64,000 bases of DNA from Acholoe squamosa (lineage: Eukaryota > Annelida > Polychaeta > Phyllodocida > Polynoidae): positions 13,175,501 through 13,239,500 of the forward strand of contig OX439041.1 in NCBI GenBank assembly GCA_949317995.1, in the 5' to 3' direction. The notes beneath the pieces are model-generated. The model made no database searches and was not told the origin of the DNA. It was given only the letters and a program-made list of their open reading frames with translations. The number at the start of each line of letters is the position of its first letter. Positions within the stretch are counted from its first letter, which is position 1. This document shows positions 52,030-64,000 of this stretch, in pieces. The position numbers were made by a program, and so were the translations under genes.

Positions 52030-55000
52030 TCATATCTCTCCAGCTGGATCTGTAGCCAATGTTTCCTCAAATATGTTGGTGCGTCTGCGCACAGAGGCAG
52101 GGACGGTGGGACTGCTATCTGTCCAGGACCAGTTGATATGATACGGGTCTCCACACTTTGGTGGTGCACGGGCGATAAGGTGGACAAACGTGGACAGTCG
52201 GTGAATCAGCATAGTGAAGAACTGGATGCCGATGACGAGTCCAAAGATGATCAGGAATGACAAACCTGATTGGATACAACACAAACACAACCATTATTTA
52301 CTATACTCTTTTACTTTGATCAGATTTTTTACTGTAGCCTACAAGGTTTGCCTCAACTTCTACATTTGAGACTTGTTCCTGAATTATAGTAGAATATGTA
52401 TTTAGTACTTGATAGCGGCCGCAGGCAGCAGCAATGATAATGTTTGAATGTCTTATTAGCATGATCATACACTGATACAGGCATTTATCAAAATATGAAA
52501 ATGAAAGTATATATACACTGCAAAAATGGTGTTTAGATCCTAAACACAATTCTAAACATATTCTTGCAACGTTTTTTGTAATCACATTAATTTCCTAAAC
52601 ATGTTTAGCAAAACAATGTGCTTAGCTCAAGTGTTTAGAAATGTAGGTGTTAAGGTTAAAACTTTTGTGTTTAGATATATGAATTTTTGTGTTTAGGTGT
52701 TTAAGAATTTTTGTGTTTAGATGTTTAAATGATTTGATGGAGAGTTAAGTTTTGCAGACATGTATGCATTAAAAAACAGAGATATATTTATTTTTCTCAT
52801 TTACTCAGGGGGGGGCATCAGCAGGTATTTACTTGTCAAAGTCTCCAAAGATGTCAGCCACACCTATTTATGTGTACATGTATTACACACTGCATCAGAA
52901 GTACAGCAGCTTAGCAGGAAGGACATTGCCTTATCTACTCTAGAATAACATCAAATAGGTGTCAGTCATGGAGTTTATTGATCATTTTATGGTAATGATG
53001 GTGGCATGAGGTGAATCTAGTCAATTTTCTATTGCCCTTTCTATTCACATGACATTCTATTAAATGAAACCATGATAAACATGAGATTTGGGGACATTTG
53101 TCACAACAATTGATTATAACTGTGTGCAGATAGTCCAGTCAAAGGTAGTGCTGCTACCTGGTGTGGATTCAACATCCAAGTATCTAAACATATTGATGTT
53201 TAAATCTAAACACCTATTATTCAACTGTCTCAACTCTAAACATCTAAACATGTTTAGCATAAATGTTTATGTAGTTAGAATAAAGGTGTTCATTTCCTAA
53301 ATGTGTAGTCGATGAGACACCTAACTGACCTATATGTTTAGGTTTTAAAGTGTTTAGACCTAAACATGTTTAAAATCTAAACACCATTTTTGCAGTGTAT
53401 TGTTACCATGGCAATAACCTTTACAAATGATGTTTAGGCTTCTAAACAGTATTTTCCTTTGACACTTGCACAATATATTCCATGAGCAATAATCAAAGCT
53501 GTCCCTACCGAGTGCGTTGGTGCCGAGAAGGTCAAGCTGACTTTTAGGTACCAGGGTAAGAATGAGGATGATCCAAATGGTGTTAGCCACTCCAAACACC
53601 ACCAGTGCTGAGTCACGTAGTTCTGATAACTTCTCTGTAATCAGGAAACAAACACATTTCATAACTTTACTGGTGTTTATATACCATGATTTGGGCCTTT
53701 TGTGTGCCTTTTTTTATCATAACTACTGTGCGTTATGAAGGTATAACTGCATGGTTTTGACACTTAAGAGTCACTTGATACATTTCCTATATATGACAGT
53801 ATCAAATTATCAAGCTTTACAGAGCTGTTCAAAGTTGTGTAGTCAAAATCCTTATTTCCCTCTATTATCACCCATTTTTATTTTTTTTTTAAAAACAGCC
53901 TGTATAGCTTAGATAATTGGAATATCAACAAAAGAAAGAAAAGGCCCCCAGTTATTGACTTCAAAAATACTCCTATATTGTTTAGGATTTTATGCAATTT
54001 CTACCCCATAATGCTGTTTAAAGGAAAAGAAGTTAAATAGAGTATTTTTCATTCCATTCACATTCTATAGGGTTCCAAAATCAATCAAATTGGAATTATT
54101 TAAGAGAGCAATCAGACATGGTCAAGCTAATGTATAATACATGTAGTTTAGACACATATATCTGAAATAGTGAACAAAAAATGAGATTATCTGAATTTTG
54201 ACTACTCAGAGTCCTTAAGTTATCAAATACATTACCTTTGAGTTCGTAGTCATCAGAGAAGGCGGTAGATGTAGGAAGCAGCTTCTCATGTCTGAGATCT
54301 GTCCAGAATGCATTCTCTCTGTCACTTAGTGAACGGGTAGGCAGCAACTCCAGTTTGGCCTTGACTTGACCTTGGAACATCTCAGCTGATGAAAAGCGCA
54401 AAACAAAAGTGGTTGGATTACTCATGGAGATTAAGTTCTTAACCAGTGAACTAAAGCTATCTAATAGAAATAGCATGTTTGGCAGTTTCTTTCGAACTAT
54501 CTAATTGTGAATTGAATTCATTCATTCTATACAGAAAACTGTAGGAAATGTTGACCTGGCTTGGGACACAAAAAGGTATATTCCTAAGAGAGGTACTTAC
54601 ATTCAGTGGGATATCTCAGTTTCTTTATTGCCAAGAAGAGCCGTTTTAGATGACCTGAAAAAAAGATGAAAGAGCTCTAGATTAAGTCATATCATATCCT
54701 AAAGAGCTAAAAAGAAGAAAATCTTTTACAGGAACTATACCTAGGTTTTTACATTAAGAATAGAAGTTATTTCCTATATGACAATATCCAGGTCTGTGCA
54801 ACAGCAAATATAAAAGCTGCCTTGTGCAAGAAACAGACAGAGCGAAATCTTGATTGCTTTCTTGTTTGTTTGTTTTTATTCTACCAGAAAGACAAGTGAT
54901 TCTTAAATCGTAATCAAATATTTGTAAAATGCATAACAAAACCAAATGTAAACATTGAACGCGTGATATGGTATAGATGGAGTCAGTAGTACCAAGGTAC

Positions 55001-58000
55001 ACTTCCAGTCATCTGAGACTGACCTTTTTCAATAGGATATTTAAATTGAATGGTATGAGGTGAATGTATCTGATGTTGCCCAAACTGCACCGGTATGGGG
55101 GGGGGGGGTAATATAACATCTCAGTGGGAGGAATCACCAAGTATTATGGTCTTGACTCTACAGTTATTATGTATTTTCAGTATCATGCGATGACCTACCC
55201 AGTTTGAGGATGCCGATCTCTTTCTTGATATCGTCTTGTGACATGGTCTTTAGGATCTCGAGTTGCCGGCCGCTGATGATGTGCATCTTTCTGAAGTTAC
55301 TGTAATACTGGGGGAGGCCAATCACCGTCAGCCACTCCTCTATTGTTTCCTAAAAGAAGACAAAACAAGCCAGTCAAATATATTGAGCAATTATTCTAAA
55401 TTCGCCATAGCTTCTACACCATTTCTAATGTGGAGTTTTTATTAACACTTCTCTAAAATTACAGGTACCAGGCGTATATTGGATAGTGCATTGGTCTGTT
55501 TTGATACCATTCTACCACCGGTTCTCACACACAGAAAAAAAAGTAACTTTCATAGTCACAAGTTAGTCGAACAGGCTAACTTGTGCAGCCAAGCTAGAAT
55601 TTTGCATGTGCCCAGACGTCTGACTAAGTTCCTTAGGACATTTTGGAGGCTCTCTGATTGTCATTCATGAATTATTTCTGAATTCTGGTGTAACCTAATG
55701 ATTGGGTTTACACCTAAAAGACTACTAAACTAGCCATTTTTAAGTCATTTATGCATTCTACTACTTCTCTTGGTTTATTCCAAACCTATACAATATAATT
55801 ATGAATAAGGATCTTAGATATGGGAAAGAATATCATTTATTATTATTCATGTGGTTTCTGTATGACCTCACCAATCGTCCTAATAACCAACAACAATATC
55901 CCCCTCCTCCCTCCATCTGGTACCCAGCCCAACATAAATATAATAGTCTTCCTCCAGGATCTCTATTGACACAATAGTCAGCACGGACTATCCCTATAGC
56001 ATACATAAACAATGTCAACCCTTTAATGACCTCTAATGCATTAATACATTATGCCCATTGGTTGATAATACTTGATGCTCCGATGCTCATCATGACGACC
56101 AATGAGCATTAGGCAGCCTTGTCAAGCTATTAGCCAGGGTTGCATCCATGTATCATGCCGACTGACATAAATGGTGCATTAAGGCATTATCGGCCCTTAA
56201 AGTTCTAAATGGTTAGAGGGATACAATAATAGGAGCATAGACGTCAATCCAGGACAGCTGACAAGAGGACACGTGCCTCACCCCACACCTCCATCCACCC
56301 TCACCTCCCACCTATAATACATGTCATGTACAAGACATTAGCTCCTCATACACTGGAGTCCTGACCAGTACCCAGTGGGTACAGCAAGAAGAAATTTCGC
56401 TTCTTCTGCTAAAAGAGGCAAAATCACACTGATCAGAAATGTCATGGTGGGTACCTTGTTCCTGAATAACACCTACTTCAAACTGGTTCCCATCTTATCA
56501 GTGCATGCCACAAGAAACCACACAGAGACCCTCCTAAATATACCCTCTAGGCTATTAATTTAACCCCTCTAACAGTTGTATTTACACACCTATCATAAAA
56601 ATCGTTTTTAAACATTTGTTAGTTACGTTTTTTGTGGTTTTTTATATAACGTTTGTTATTAGAAATAAAAACTTTAGCGAAATTTCAACAATTACGTTAC
56701 TGCTTAGGGGTTGGGGGGGGGTCTTTGGTTTCCTCTATATTTTCCATACAAAAACAGTGACAAGGGGGTAGGTGGGTCCTGAAAAATGTCTAAATATCAG
56801 TGACATAATTGTTGAACGTTCCCTTATTATAGAAGGTGAAAAAAAAAACGTTTTATCGAATACAAGTTTTGATGTTTTTTTTTTTTATTACATTCTAAAG
56901 AATCTAAAAAGAACCTTTGTAGGCCAAAAATCGTTGGTTTTCTTTTTTTCTTTTGCCCTAGTGAGAAAAAACCCTCATATGATCACATGCATTGTTCGGT
57001 TTATATATAATTGAGACTTTTAAGTTGAAGACCATTGACATTTTATGTCTTTTTTCTAATGATTTTATGATAGGCGAATACCAATGCATTGAGCACCTGG
57101 TAACGAAAAAGATTAAACTTCCTAAAAGCATCGATTTTTCAATGTTATATAGCTACTAGATTGTAACTCATCAACAATTGGAACTTTGAGAAAATCAATA
57201 GCTTATGGTACCCCAAGATTGAATGAAGATATGAAGGCTTATGCCTTAGGGGATGGTCATTTTTTGACAATGGGGAGGGAGACAAAAATTTCAACCCTTT
57301 TCAGCGAAAAAGCCTGCACACTACTTGAGAGTCAAAGGGGGAGAAAAATTTCAAATCTTCCGATGGTCGGCAGAAAGGTTTTTACCATGCGTGCTGAATT
57401 TCACCACCCCCCTGCTGTCAAAAAGTGACCACTCCCTTAAGACACTCAGAGTATATATTTTCCCTTACCGGTACAAAGGGCTCTATATCGGGTTCGCCCA
57501 AGGTGCAGATCTCAGCTAGGAGAGCCTGGCGATGAGCCTTGACCTTGACTCCCAAGGTCATGAGTTCAGCGTCTGTCATACCAACCAGGAAGGATGTGTC
57601 GTCATATCCTGCATCCTCCAACATGCCCGCGTACTGATTCTGTAAGGGTGTGTGAAGGAATATTTGTATACCTACATTTAATTTTTACAGACTTTTTCAC
57701 CTCTTTTTCAGTTAGCAATAGGCAATTAGGGAGGACGATGTAAAGTAGTATTACTTCTACCCTTCATCAATCATTTATTCATCAATCAATTTATCCATAT
57801 AATCATAGCTTATATAAACTTAATTTTTACATTACATTTTACTGATCATATAGAGAGCATAGAATTCAAATATGAAATAGTGGGAACATACCCTGAGGTT
57901 GCCTGGCAACCACTCAGACACCTTGCACGTTTCATGTCCTGTATCCTTGTAGTGAAAGCGGAAACTGGCATAACGTTCTGCAAAAGGGGAAGATGATTTT

Positions 58001-61000
58001 CCTTGTACTTTTCTTTATTAATAACCGAGGATTCCTATAGATATCCATCCCTACATTAGAAAAGGGAAAAGAAAAAAAATGAAGGGTTGGATTTATTTTG
58101 TCCTAATACCACATTATGGTCCATATATCTAGGCATCTTACAGTGGCCCACAAGGGTCAAATTGAAGTTGAAGCAAAGAGACTTTCACAAAAAAGTTTTA
58201 GCATTGCATGCTGCACTCTATGTCTTTCTATATGAACAAAGTTTATACCAGCAACTACTGGGTAGCTATCGGTTCCCTCACACAATAACTGATGGTTCCA
58301 TACCAAGAAGTTGCTGTTCCAGCATCCTGTAACTGGTGGTTCCCACCCACTGTAACTGCGGTTCCACACCTATCCGCTACTGGCACTGGATCCCATACCA
58401 AGTAGCTGCTGGTTCCCACACCCAGCACTTGGTGTTTCCCATGCACATTAGTTGCTGTTTCCTGTACCCAGTACATGCTGGTTCCCACATACAGTAGCTA
58501 CTGCTTCCCACATCCAGTAGCTGCTGGTTCCCATATAAACTGGTTCCTAACCCAAGTAGCTGCTGGATCCCACACCCTTGCTGGTTCTTGCACCCAGTAC
58601 CTGCTGGCTTCCACATAGAGTAGCTGGTAGTGGTTCCCACATCCATTAGGTGCTGGTTCCTGCACCCACTACCTGCTGGTTCCCAATTAAGACTTAATTT
58701 GACTTAAGACTTAATTTGACCCTCATGGGCCACTGTAGTACCTAAGTGTGTGACTTCCAAACCACTTTGCGAGGATGGGTCACATTATGTTCGCACCCAA
58801 ATTGACAAAGAGGCAAAGTATAAAGGGATATTTGTGGTAGACACCAAGAGGAAATCGAAACTCCATATCTTTTTTTGTGGGACACCACAGTCTAAACGGA
58901 CAAGGCTGAAACTAACTCATCAAAAGTTTAAAGGATCGCATGTGCCATAACATCCTGTGCGAGGAGTCAAATTATTTTTACAAAGCAAAAACAAAGTTTG
59001 TATATCCCTAATATCTAAGATACAATGCAGAAAATAAATTGTTAGTGGACTTAAGCTGATTGAAAATCACCAAGATGCTTCAAACAAAAGACAAAAGAAA
59101 ATAAAAAAAAAAAAACTCCATAGTAGCATTAAGGGGAGCACCCTGAGGTAGTCATTCACCAAATATAGTGACAGATTCAAGACAATTTGTGAAGGGAAAA
59201 TGAATGTGTTACCCCTGTAATTAGATGCTTACCTGACCTTTGCTTGGAAAACTTGCTCCTGACCTTGAGTGCATTAGCAGACTTTTTCCACCTTCCGGCC
59301 CCAGCTCCATCTCCTGCTCCATCTACAGCATCCGTGTCCCCACTCGCTCCATCATCGCTACCATCATCGTCATCTTCATCACCATCTGTGCCCTTGGTCT
59401 CTGTGCCGGAAGACTCCCTCGCTTCATCTTCTGGCAGACAGCAGCTGTTGGAAGGCAATTCATCTCATGGCATTAAAGTAAGTTTAAGTACTAAGATGCT
59501 ATAGAGTAACATCACATCAGTATTACTCATCAGGACCACAATAGCAGCAAAGGGTAATGGTGAACTAAACCAACTAGAGAGAATACAGAAAGGTAAATAC
59601 ATGCTACTGTATCATATAGATGATCAGAAGGGTGTATTTGTTTCACCAGGGGTTAAACTTTGGACCTCTTGCACAGTAAGCAGATGCTCTGCCACTGAGC
59701 TATGTAAGTTGAAACCCCGTCTCCCAGTCAGAATCTGGCTGTCAACAATCATTTGGATTGGTATGATACATAGGAGAAAAGTGAGTCACTGAGGTCTCAG
59801 GGACACCGTACATGGTCTTATATCCTAAATCTTTGCTTACTTAAAGAGTTTTCTGAGTCGCTGCCAGATTCCACCAGCACCTGACTTCCCTCCTCCCAAG
59901 GCTATCGTCTTCTCCTCACGAGTGCCCCAGGAGCGGTCGGTGAGGTTAACTATGCTGTAGGAGAGGAGTATAATAAAGCCAGCGGGTAAACACCACAGGT
60001 ACCAAACACCATGCAATAGGCAGTAGGCCTCTGGTAGATGCAGGATGGCAGCGATGACAAACACCATCACAATGAACCCGAGGAACAGGGTGGTCACTGA
60101 GACAGGCATTGAGACCTCTGTATTTTCTCCAGCTAGAATAATGAGAGATAAGAGTGAATCAGCGAGAATTATGTTTAAAAAGGCATATGCAGTAGGTGTC
60201 ATTCTTGCTAGCCTAGTGTATGGATAATCATATAAGAATAAATAAGGTCAAATAATGTTGATTTTATAGAGAATGTCTTACTTTGATTTGTGTACACTTA
60301 GCTTTGCTCTCGACTCATTCCTTTTCATTAGCATTCCTTCGTCAGACAATAGATATACCATTAAACTCCTAGCTGTATAATACTTACTTGGGAGAATAGA
60401 GAGAGGATCAAAGTCGATCGTTGTATTTGGTTTGGCAGAGTTTTCCTCCACAATCTGTACAGCTGTACCAACCGTTACAGCAGCCATCACAAACGCACCC
60501 AGCACTGTCAGTACCTTAGCCACCTGGACATTAAACAAAAATAATGTGATGATTGAAACCATGCATTGTTCAGCGATTCTCTATAATGCCCCATCTATAA
60601 GCCTATATAATTTAAAGATTAGCACAGGAAAATCAAAATAAGACCCTTCCCCTCTCCCCTTAAATTTTACTTTGTATGTGTTTTGGATGCATATGATACT
60701 TGAATTATTATGACCAATGAATGTGATGAATTAGACTAATGCAGCAAGTCACGTTTAAAGGGTTAAATCAATAATTCAGCGAATAATTTCATGATTACCT
60801 TAAGTTGCATGTCAGGTGAGGCAAACAGGCAAACAGCGACATATCCAGCAGAGATTATGTACATCAGCGAGACAGTGATGTACTGAGAGACACCCCACGC
60901 ATAGTACACACCACCCGACATCACCAGGATACAAACTGCTGGGCTGATCTGTAATGTAGAAGGTTTGCAATCCTTAAAAAGCATAATTTCTCAAGGTTCC

Positions 61001-61403
61001 ATGTTATGGTTTGTTGACATCTTATTCAACTTTATGAATTAGTATTCCTTGATTATTTCCCCTGAGAACTCCTACCGAAATCTTTTTAAAAAAGAGAGAA
61101 AGATACTTATGACTGCAAGTTCAATTTCAATTGAGACCTACCAGAGTAGAGAAGAGTAGTATGGCCTGGTAGATCAGGAAGAGCAGAGAGATCTTGTTGT
61201 TGAAGTAGTACACAGTCTTCCACTCCCTAAGGAGCAGGGCTAGGTTAGCGAGTGTCGAGGGGACCCATCTCCGGCGCTGTTTGAAGAATTCTTCAAACTC
61301 CTCAGGGCAATAGGTGTGGTTGTCTGCAGCTGCGGTGTACTCCAATCTCCATCCAGACTGAACCTGATCAATAAGTAAGGCCAAAAAATATTGTGTCTGA
61401 TTT

Positions 61404-61461
<58 letters not shown>

Positions 61462-63867
61462 GTATAGGAAATGTTTGGGCACATATCAATGCATGTACCA
61501 AATTCTTTTATTTCTTTGCAAAAAAAAAGTTGACAACTGTGAAAGAGGGGAAGAATATGAAAGGAAGATGGATTAAAAATATGAAACTCCTCAAAAAGGA
61601 TGAAAACTTTCTAAAAATTAAGGGAAAAAATGACATTTTTTTGCCCCTGTTTTGCTAGGGACGTTCGGGTTACTGGAAACACAACTTTTTTATTTGGCCT
61701 AAGTACCATAGATTTAATGCAAATGATGCAGAAAATGCCAGGTAGAGATTGAAGCTTATACAAAGGTTAGATCAATGACTTTGTTTAAACCTAATACATA
61801 GAATAGAAAAATGAGTTCAACATCATGCTTCTAAAATTGAAAGGAAATAATATATTGGCTTAAGAACAGATGAGCAACAGGTGATTTATCTTCTTGTTGA
61901 CAACATAAACTATAGGAATACAAGGAGAGGAAAAATATGAGCATAGCATATAACCTCACCAGTAAGGTACACAGCCACCTGTCCTCCCCCATGTCCTTGG
62001 TGAGGAACTCAGAAGCATGAGTCACACTGGTGGCATATGTAGGTAGCACATGCCTCAGAGCCTCTGCACGGTACACACTGAAACAACCCGGACAGCACAG
62101 GACTGTACCCAACACATGGTTAGCTGCCTGTTAAAAGAGATAGAAATGAAAGGGGTAGTATAAGGTAAAAAACAAACTGTCATGTTTCCTTGCAGTAAAT
62201 TTTAGTTTCAGGGCTTTTAAATGTTCCAAAATTTGTGTTCAACTCTTGCATGTTAATGCACCGCTAACCACTTTATAGATGTAAAAACATACTAGAATTC
62301 ATTCCTCACCACCTTTGGTAGTAGTTTGCAATTTTCCAAATGTAATTTACCTTCTGGAACCAGTGTCCGATGGCATAGTCAAATATTTGGTACCATACTA
62401 CAGGACCTGAACCCATTGGGTATGTGCGTGCACAGACAGCTCCAACCTTGTCATCCCGGGTTATAAGGTCAAGCAGGGCCTCCACAGATGCGGGGGTAAA
62501 GTCTACATCAGCATCCGTAGTCAGAATAAGGGTGTTGTTGTCTGTGGCTGAAGACACAAATTCATTTCATTGATTAAAACTAGAAGTACTAAAGCATAGG
62601 CATGAAAACTATTCATTTATGAAATGCCATAAAATACTTCATGCCTTTGCTGCATAAACTATAATCTATGGACAGAATGATAAGGTGCAGTATGGAGTTG
62701 GGTTATGCCTTTACAGATGCCAAGTCTAATCCCATGTACAGCATAAGGAATGTTTGTAAAGTCAATGTGAAGCTTTTGTGGGTGCAACTTATATCTGTGA
62801 TAGTCATATCAAATTGTTGACTAGGTTAGCACAGAATATAAAATCTAACCAATTATTGTGCTGATTGATATGATTATAACAAGATAAGAGAAAATTGTGA
62901 ATGTGCAGACCTCCTGGATCATCCTTGATAAAGTGATCCAACACATAGGACATGTACATCACCTGACTCCAACGCTTCTTGTTCTTCACCTATACAACAA
63001 AAAATCAAATCATTGTTTTACTTACATTGGAAACTTAATTTTAGACTATTACTTTAAAATATAGATCTAGTACTTGTACCAGCTGGATAAATAATGATGA
63101 GAATTGTGATCTAACCTTAACACTTAACAGTTGATACTCTATGAATGCATCATATCCATTGGTCAGCACTAGTCATTCTATTCATTAAGGTGATAATCAT
63201 GCATCGCCCTATCGAAGAACCATGGTTACTAATTTTTATGATGTCTTAATGCATTATCATCTCTTCAAGAATTAAGGTCTCACCATTAAGTTATCCTTGA
63301 GATGAATCACAAAGTCCATGCCCCGCTTTCCTTCTATGACTGTTGGTAGCACCCAGCGTAGCTGCATTCCATATGGCGTCTGAATCTTGTAGCAGTCCTT
63401 TAGCCTCAGCCCTTTAATATGGAGATAAAAAGAGTTATTGTCACAGGTTCCTGTTATTCAGAAGTTAAATATTTGTTTACCTTTCATTATGTATTGAAAG
63501 TATAGACATGTGATGTGACTATACTTCCATGCTCTCATCAAGAAAGGAAACATCCCTTACCTGCTAAATCTTTCATTTAATTTTGTAATTGTAAAGCACT
63601 TTACATCAGCCAAGGAGTCTAAATCTGTTTTTGGACTTTGTTCAGAAAGCAGTGGTTGGGGATGGATTAGGCTCACACGATGAGTACACAGCACTTACCC
63701 AGAGTCTTCCCCGCTATGACGACTAGCTGCAGTGCAAACTGAGTGAGGCGTTTGTGTCTGACACCATTATCAAAGAAGATGTGGGTTTGGAAGTGCTTAT
63801 CAGACTGCTGCTTGGCTCTGTTAATACGTCCCAGACTCCGCAGTAGTTGCTGCATCTCATGGGCAGC
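52030..63867 (-). CDS. CHS: chitin synthase gene B, 3' part (17 exons), 5' end outside window
   Basis: Tandem paralogue of gene A on the same strand. Exons: 63699-63867, 63284-63411, 62911-62989, 62351-62547, 61960-62127, 61142-61363, 60799-60948, 60388-60523, 59841-60132, 59233-59444, 57892-57977, 57469-57639, 55199-55349, 54601-54654, 54236-54385, 53509-53634, 52030-52265. They sum to 2,727 nt (908 aa plus TGA). The first visible exon begins AAHEMQQLLRSLGR, equivalent to gene A exon 6, so exons 1-5 must lie past 64000. TTDADVDF, EDRW and QRRRW are intact. Exon lengths equal those of gene A except +6 and +3 nt in the exon 13 and 14 equivalents, and a linker made of two exons (59233-59444 and 57892-57977) where gene A has one. 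Both SAM units and both C-terminal helices are present. Partial only because the window ends. Confidence 0.92.
52515..53398. mobile_element. CACTGCAAAAATGG-type TIR element with TAAACA array
   Basis: ACACTGCAAAAATGGTGTTT and AAACACCATTTTTGCAGTGT are exact reverse complements. TA flanks fit a TA target duplication around CACTGCAAAA...TTTTGCAGTG. The interior near both ends is a degenerate array of TAAACATGTTTA-like units. Last intron of gene B. Confidence 0.75.
53812..54150. repeat. single-arm relative of the 29.7-30.4 kb inverted repeat
   Basis: TACAGAGCTGTTCAAAGTTG, ATTGGAATATCAACAAAAGA and CATTCACATTCTATAG match arm sequences in order. No second arm. Confidence 0.6.
55350..56014. other. 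gene B intron, no feature
   Basis: AT-rich intron sequence without recognised repeat or coding content. The intron continues to 57,468. Confidence 0.4.
56015..56210. repeat. CATGATGCA-type palindromic repeat
   Basis: AACCCTTTAATGACCTCTAATG at the left, CATTATGCCCATTGG, GGTTGCATCCATGTATCATG, ending GGCCCTTAAAG. Confidence 0.6.
57245..57442. mobile_element. small TIR element (GGGAGTGGTCA ends)
   Basis: CTTAGGGGATGGTCATTTTT at the left and AAAAAGTGACCACTCCCTTA at the right, next to a gene B exon (57469-57639). Relative of 979-1229. Confidence 0.5.
57892..59444 (-). other. gene B split linker exons (equivalent to gene A exon 15)
   Basis: The first piece (59233-59444) is very acidic (DGDEDDDDGSDDGASGDTD) and then turns basic (RWKKSANALKVRSKFSKQ), a stretch absent from gene A. 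A 1,255-bp intron containing a TIR/minisatellite element follows. The second piece (57892-57977) reads RYASFRFHYKDTGHETCKV and then SEWLPGNLR, collinear with the end of gene A exon 15. Donor (CAG|GTAAGC) and acceptor (TTTTGCAG) are good and the phase is kept. Confidence 0.8.
58139..58736. mobile_element. TA-flanked TIR element with internal minisatellite
   Basis: TACAGTGGCCCACAAGGGTC and GACCCTCATGGGCCACTGTA form TIRs of about 25 bp, flanked by TA. The interior (58,240-58,690) is a degenerate tandem array of about 31-35 bp built on CCCAGTAGCTGCTGGTTCCC. Sits in the intron splitting the gene B linker. Confidence 0.7.
59646..59712 (-). repeat. tRNA-derived SINE-like segment
   Basis: Minus strand: CATAGCTCAGTGGCAGAGC (A box intact), GAGGTCCAAAGTTTAACCCC (B box eroded). 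Confidence 0.45.
61407..61456. repeat. (TA)25 microsatellite
   Basis: Uninterrupted TA dinucleotide in the intron upstream of the gene B exon 61142-61363. Likely length-polymorphic. Confidence 0.92.
63108..63262. repeat. CATGATGCA-type repeat, partial
   Basis: ACTCTATGAATGCATCATAT, CATTGGTCAGC, AATCATGCATCGCCC and TAATGCATTATCATC. Confidence 0.45.
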
Positions 63868-63888
63868 CTGTAACAAAAGGGGTTGCCT

Positions 63889-64000
63889 TTAACCCTTTAA
63901 TGGCTGCTAATGCAGGGCTGCATCATTACCACTCTATGATGCACAAATGAAGTGCATTATTGGTGCATTCCCAGCCAACAAAACGTTTCAGTATGTTTCC
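63889..64000. repeat. CATGATGCA-type repeat running off the window
   Basis: AACCCTTTAATGGCTGCTAATG start, then GGGCTGCATCATTACC and GATGCACAAATGAAGTGC; the right end is beyond the window. Confidence 0.55.

Larger units (their letters stand above)
54601..57639 (-). other. gene B exons for the two SAM domains
   Basis: The exon at 57469-57639 contains GMLEDAGYDDTSFLVGMTD, nearly identical to gene A. The exons at 55199-55349 and 54601-54654 give the second SAM unit ending in GHLKRLF and KKLRYPTE. Both units are preserved in both paralogues, so the double SAM arrangement predates the tandem duplication. Confidence 0.8.

Overview
The window is animal nuclear DNA: genes split by GT-AG introns, many intron-borne TIR elements, tRNA-derived repeats, LTR retrotransposons and decayed GPCR fragments. 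The two recognisable genes are chitin synthases of the animal type with C-terminal SAM domains. Together with the repeat load this fits a marine invertebrate, most likely a lancelet (Branchiostoma). That assignment is inference; no species-diagnostic sequence was available to compare.

Layout. 1-8.8 kb is gene-free and packed with dispersed repeats. 8.8-11.2 kb and 20.8-22.7 kb hold minus-strand remnants of a rhodopsin-like GPCR family. This GPCR tract is interrupted at 11,883-20,628 by an 8,746-bp LTR retrotransposon whose two 365-bp LTRs look identical. It encodes a Gag-like protein (frameshifted in this copy) and a 1,172-codon ORF of unknown function, but no protease, reverse transcriptase or integrase that I can see. 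23,551-45,025 is a complete minus-strand chitin synthase gene (21 exons, 1,428 aa). 45-52 kb is a repeat-rich spacer. 52,030-63,867 is the 3' part (17 exons, 908 aa) of a second, tandem, same-strand chitin synthase whose first exons lie beyond the window. Exon sizes match exon by exon, apart from two small length changes and one exon that is single in the first gene and split in the second.

Most unusual content. A 729-bp miniature LTR element (28,438-29,166) sits in a chitin synthase intron. Each of its 243-bp LTRs carries a tRNA-Ala-like sequence close to its 3' end. The primer binding site just after the left LTR is complementary to the 3' end of that same tRNA-like sequence plus CCA. A related LTR, present as a head-to-head pair forming a 428-bp palindrome, is embedded in the 8.7-kb element at the place where pol would be expected. 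Its tRNA-like acceptor end and the adjoining PBS-like site have changed in parallel. This points to a retroelement family that may carry its own primer, and deserves the first follow-up.

Other structure. Several TIR elements have interiors built of degenerate arrays of a short, often palindromic motif, including two foldback/minisatellite elements. There is also a dispersed palindromic CATGATGCA family, large intronic inverted repeats, and nested insertions. Where I state no gene, I read the sequence and saw none.
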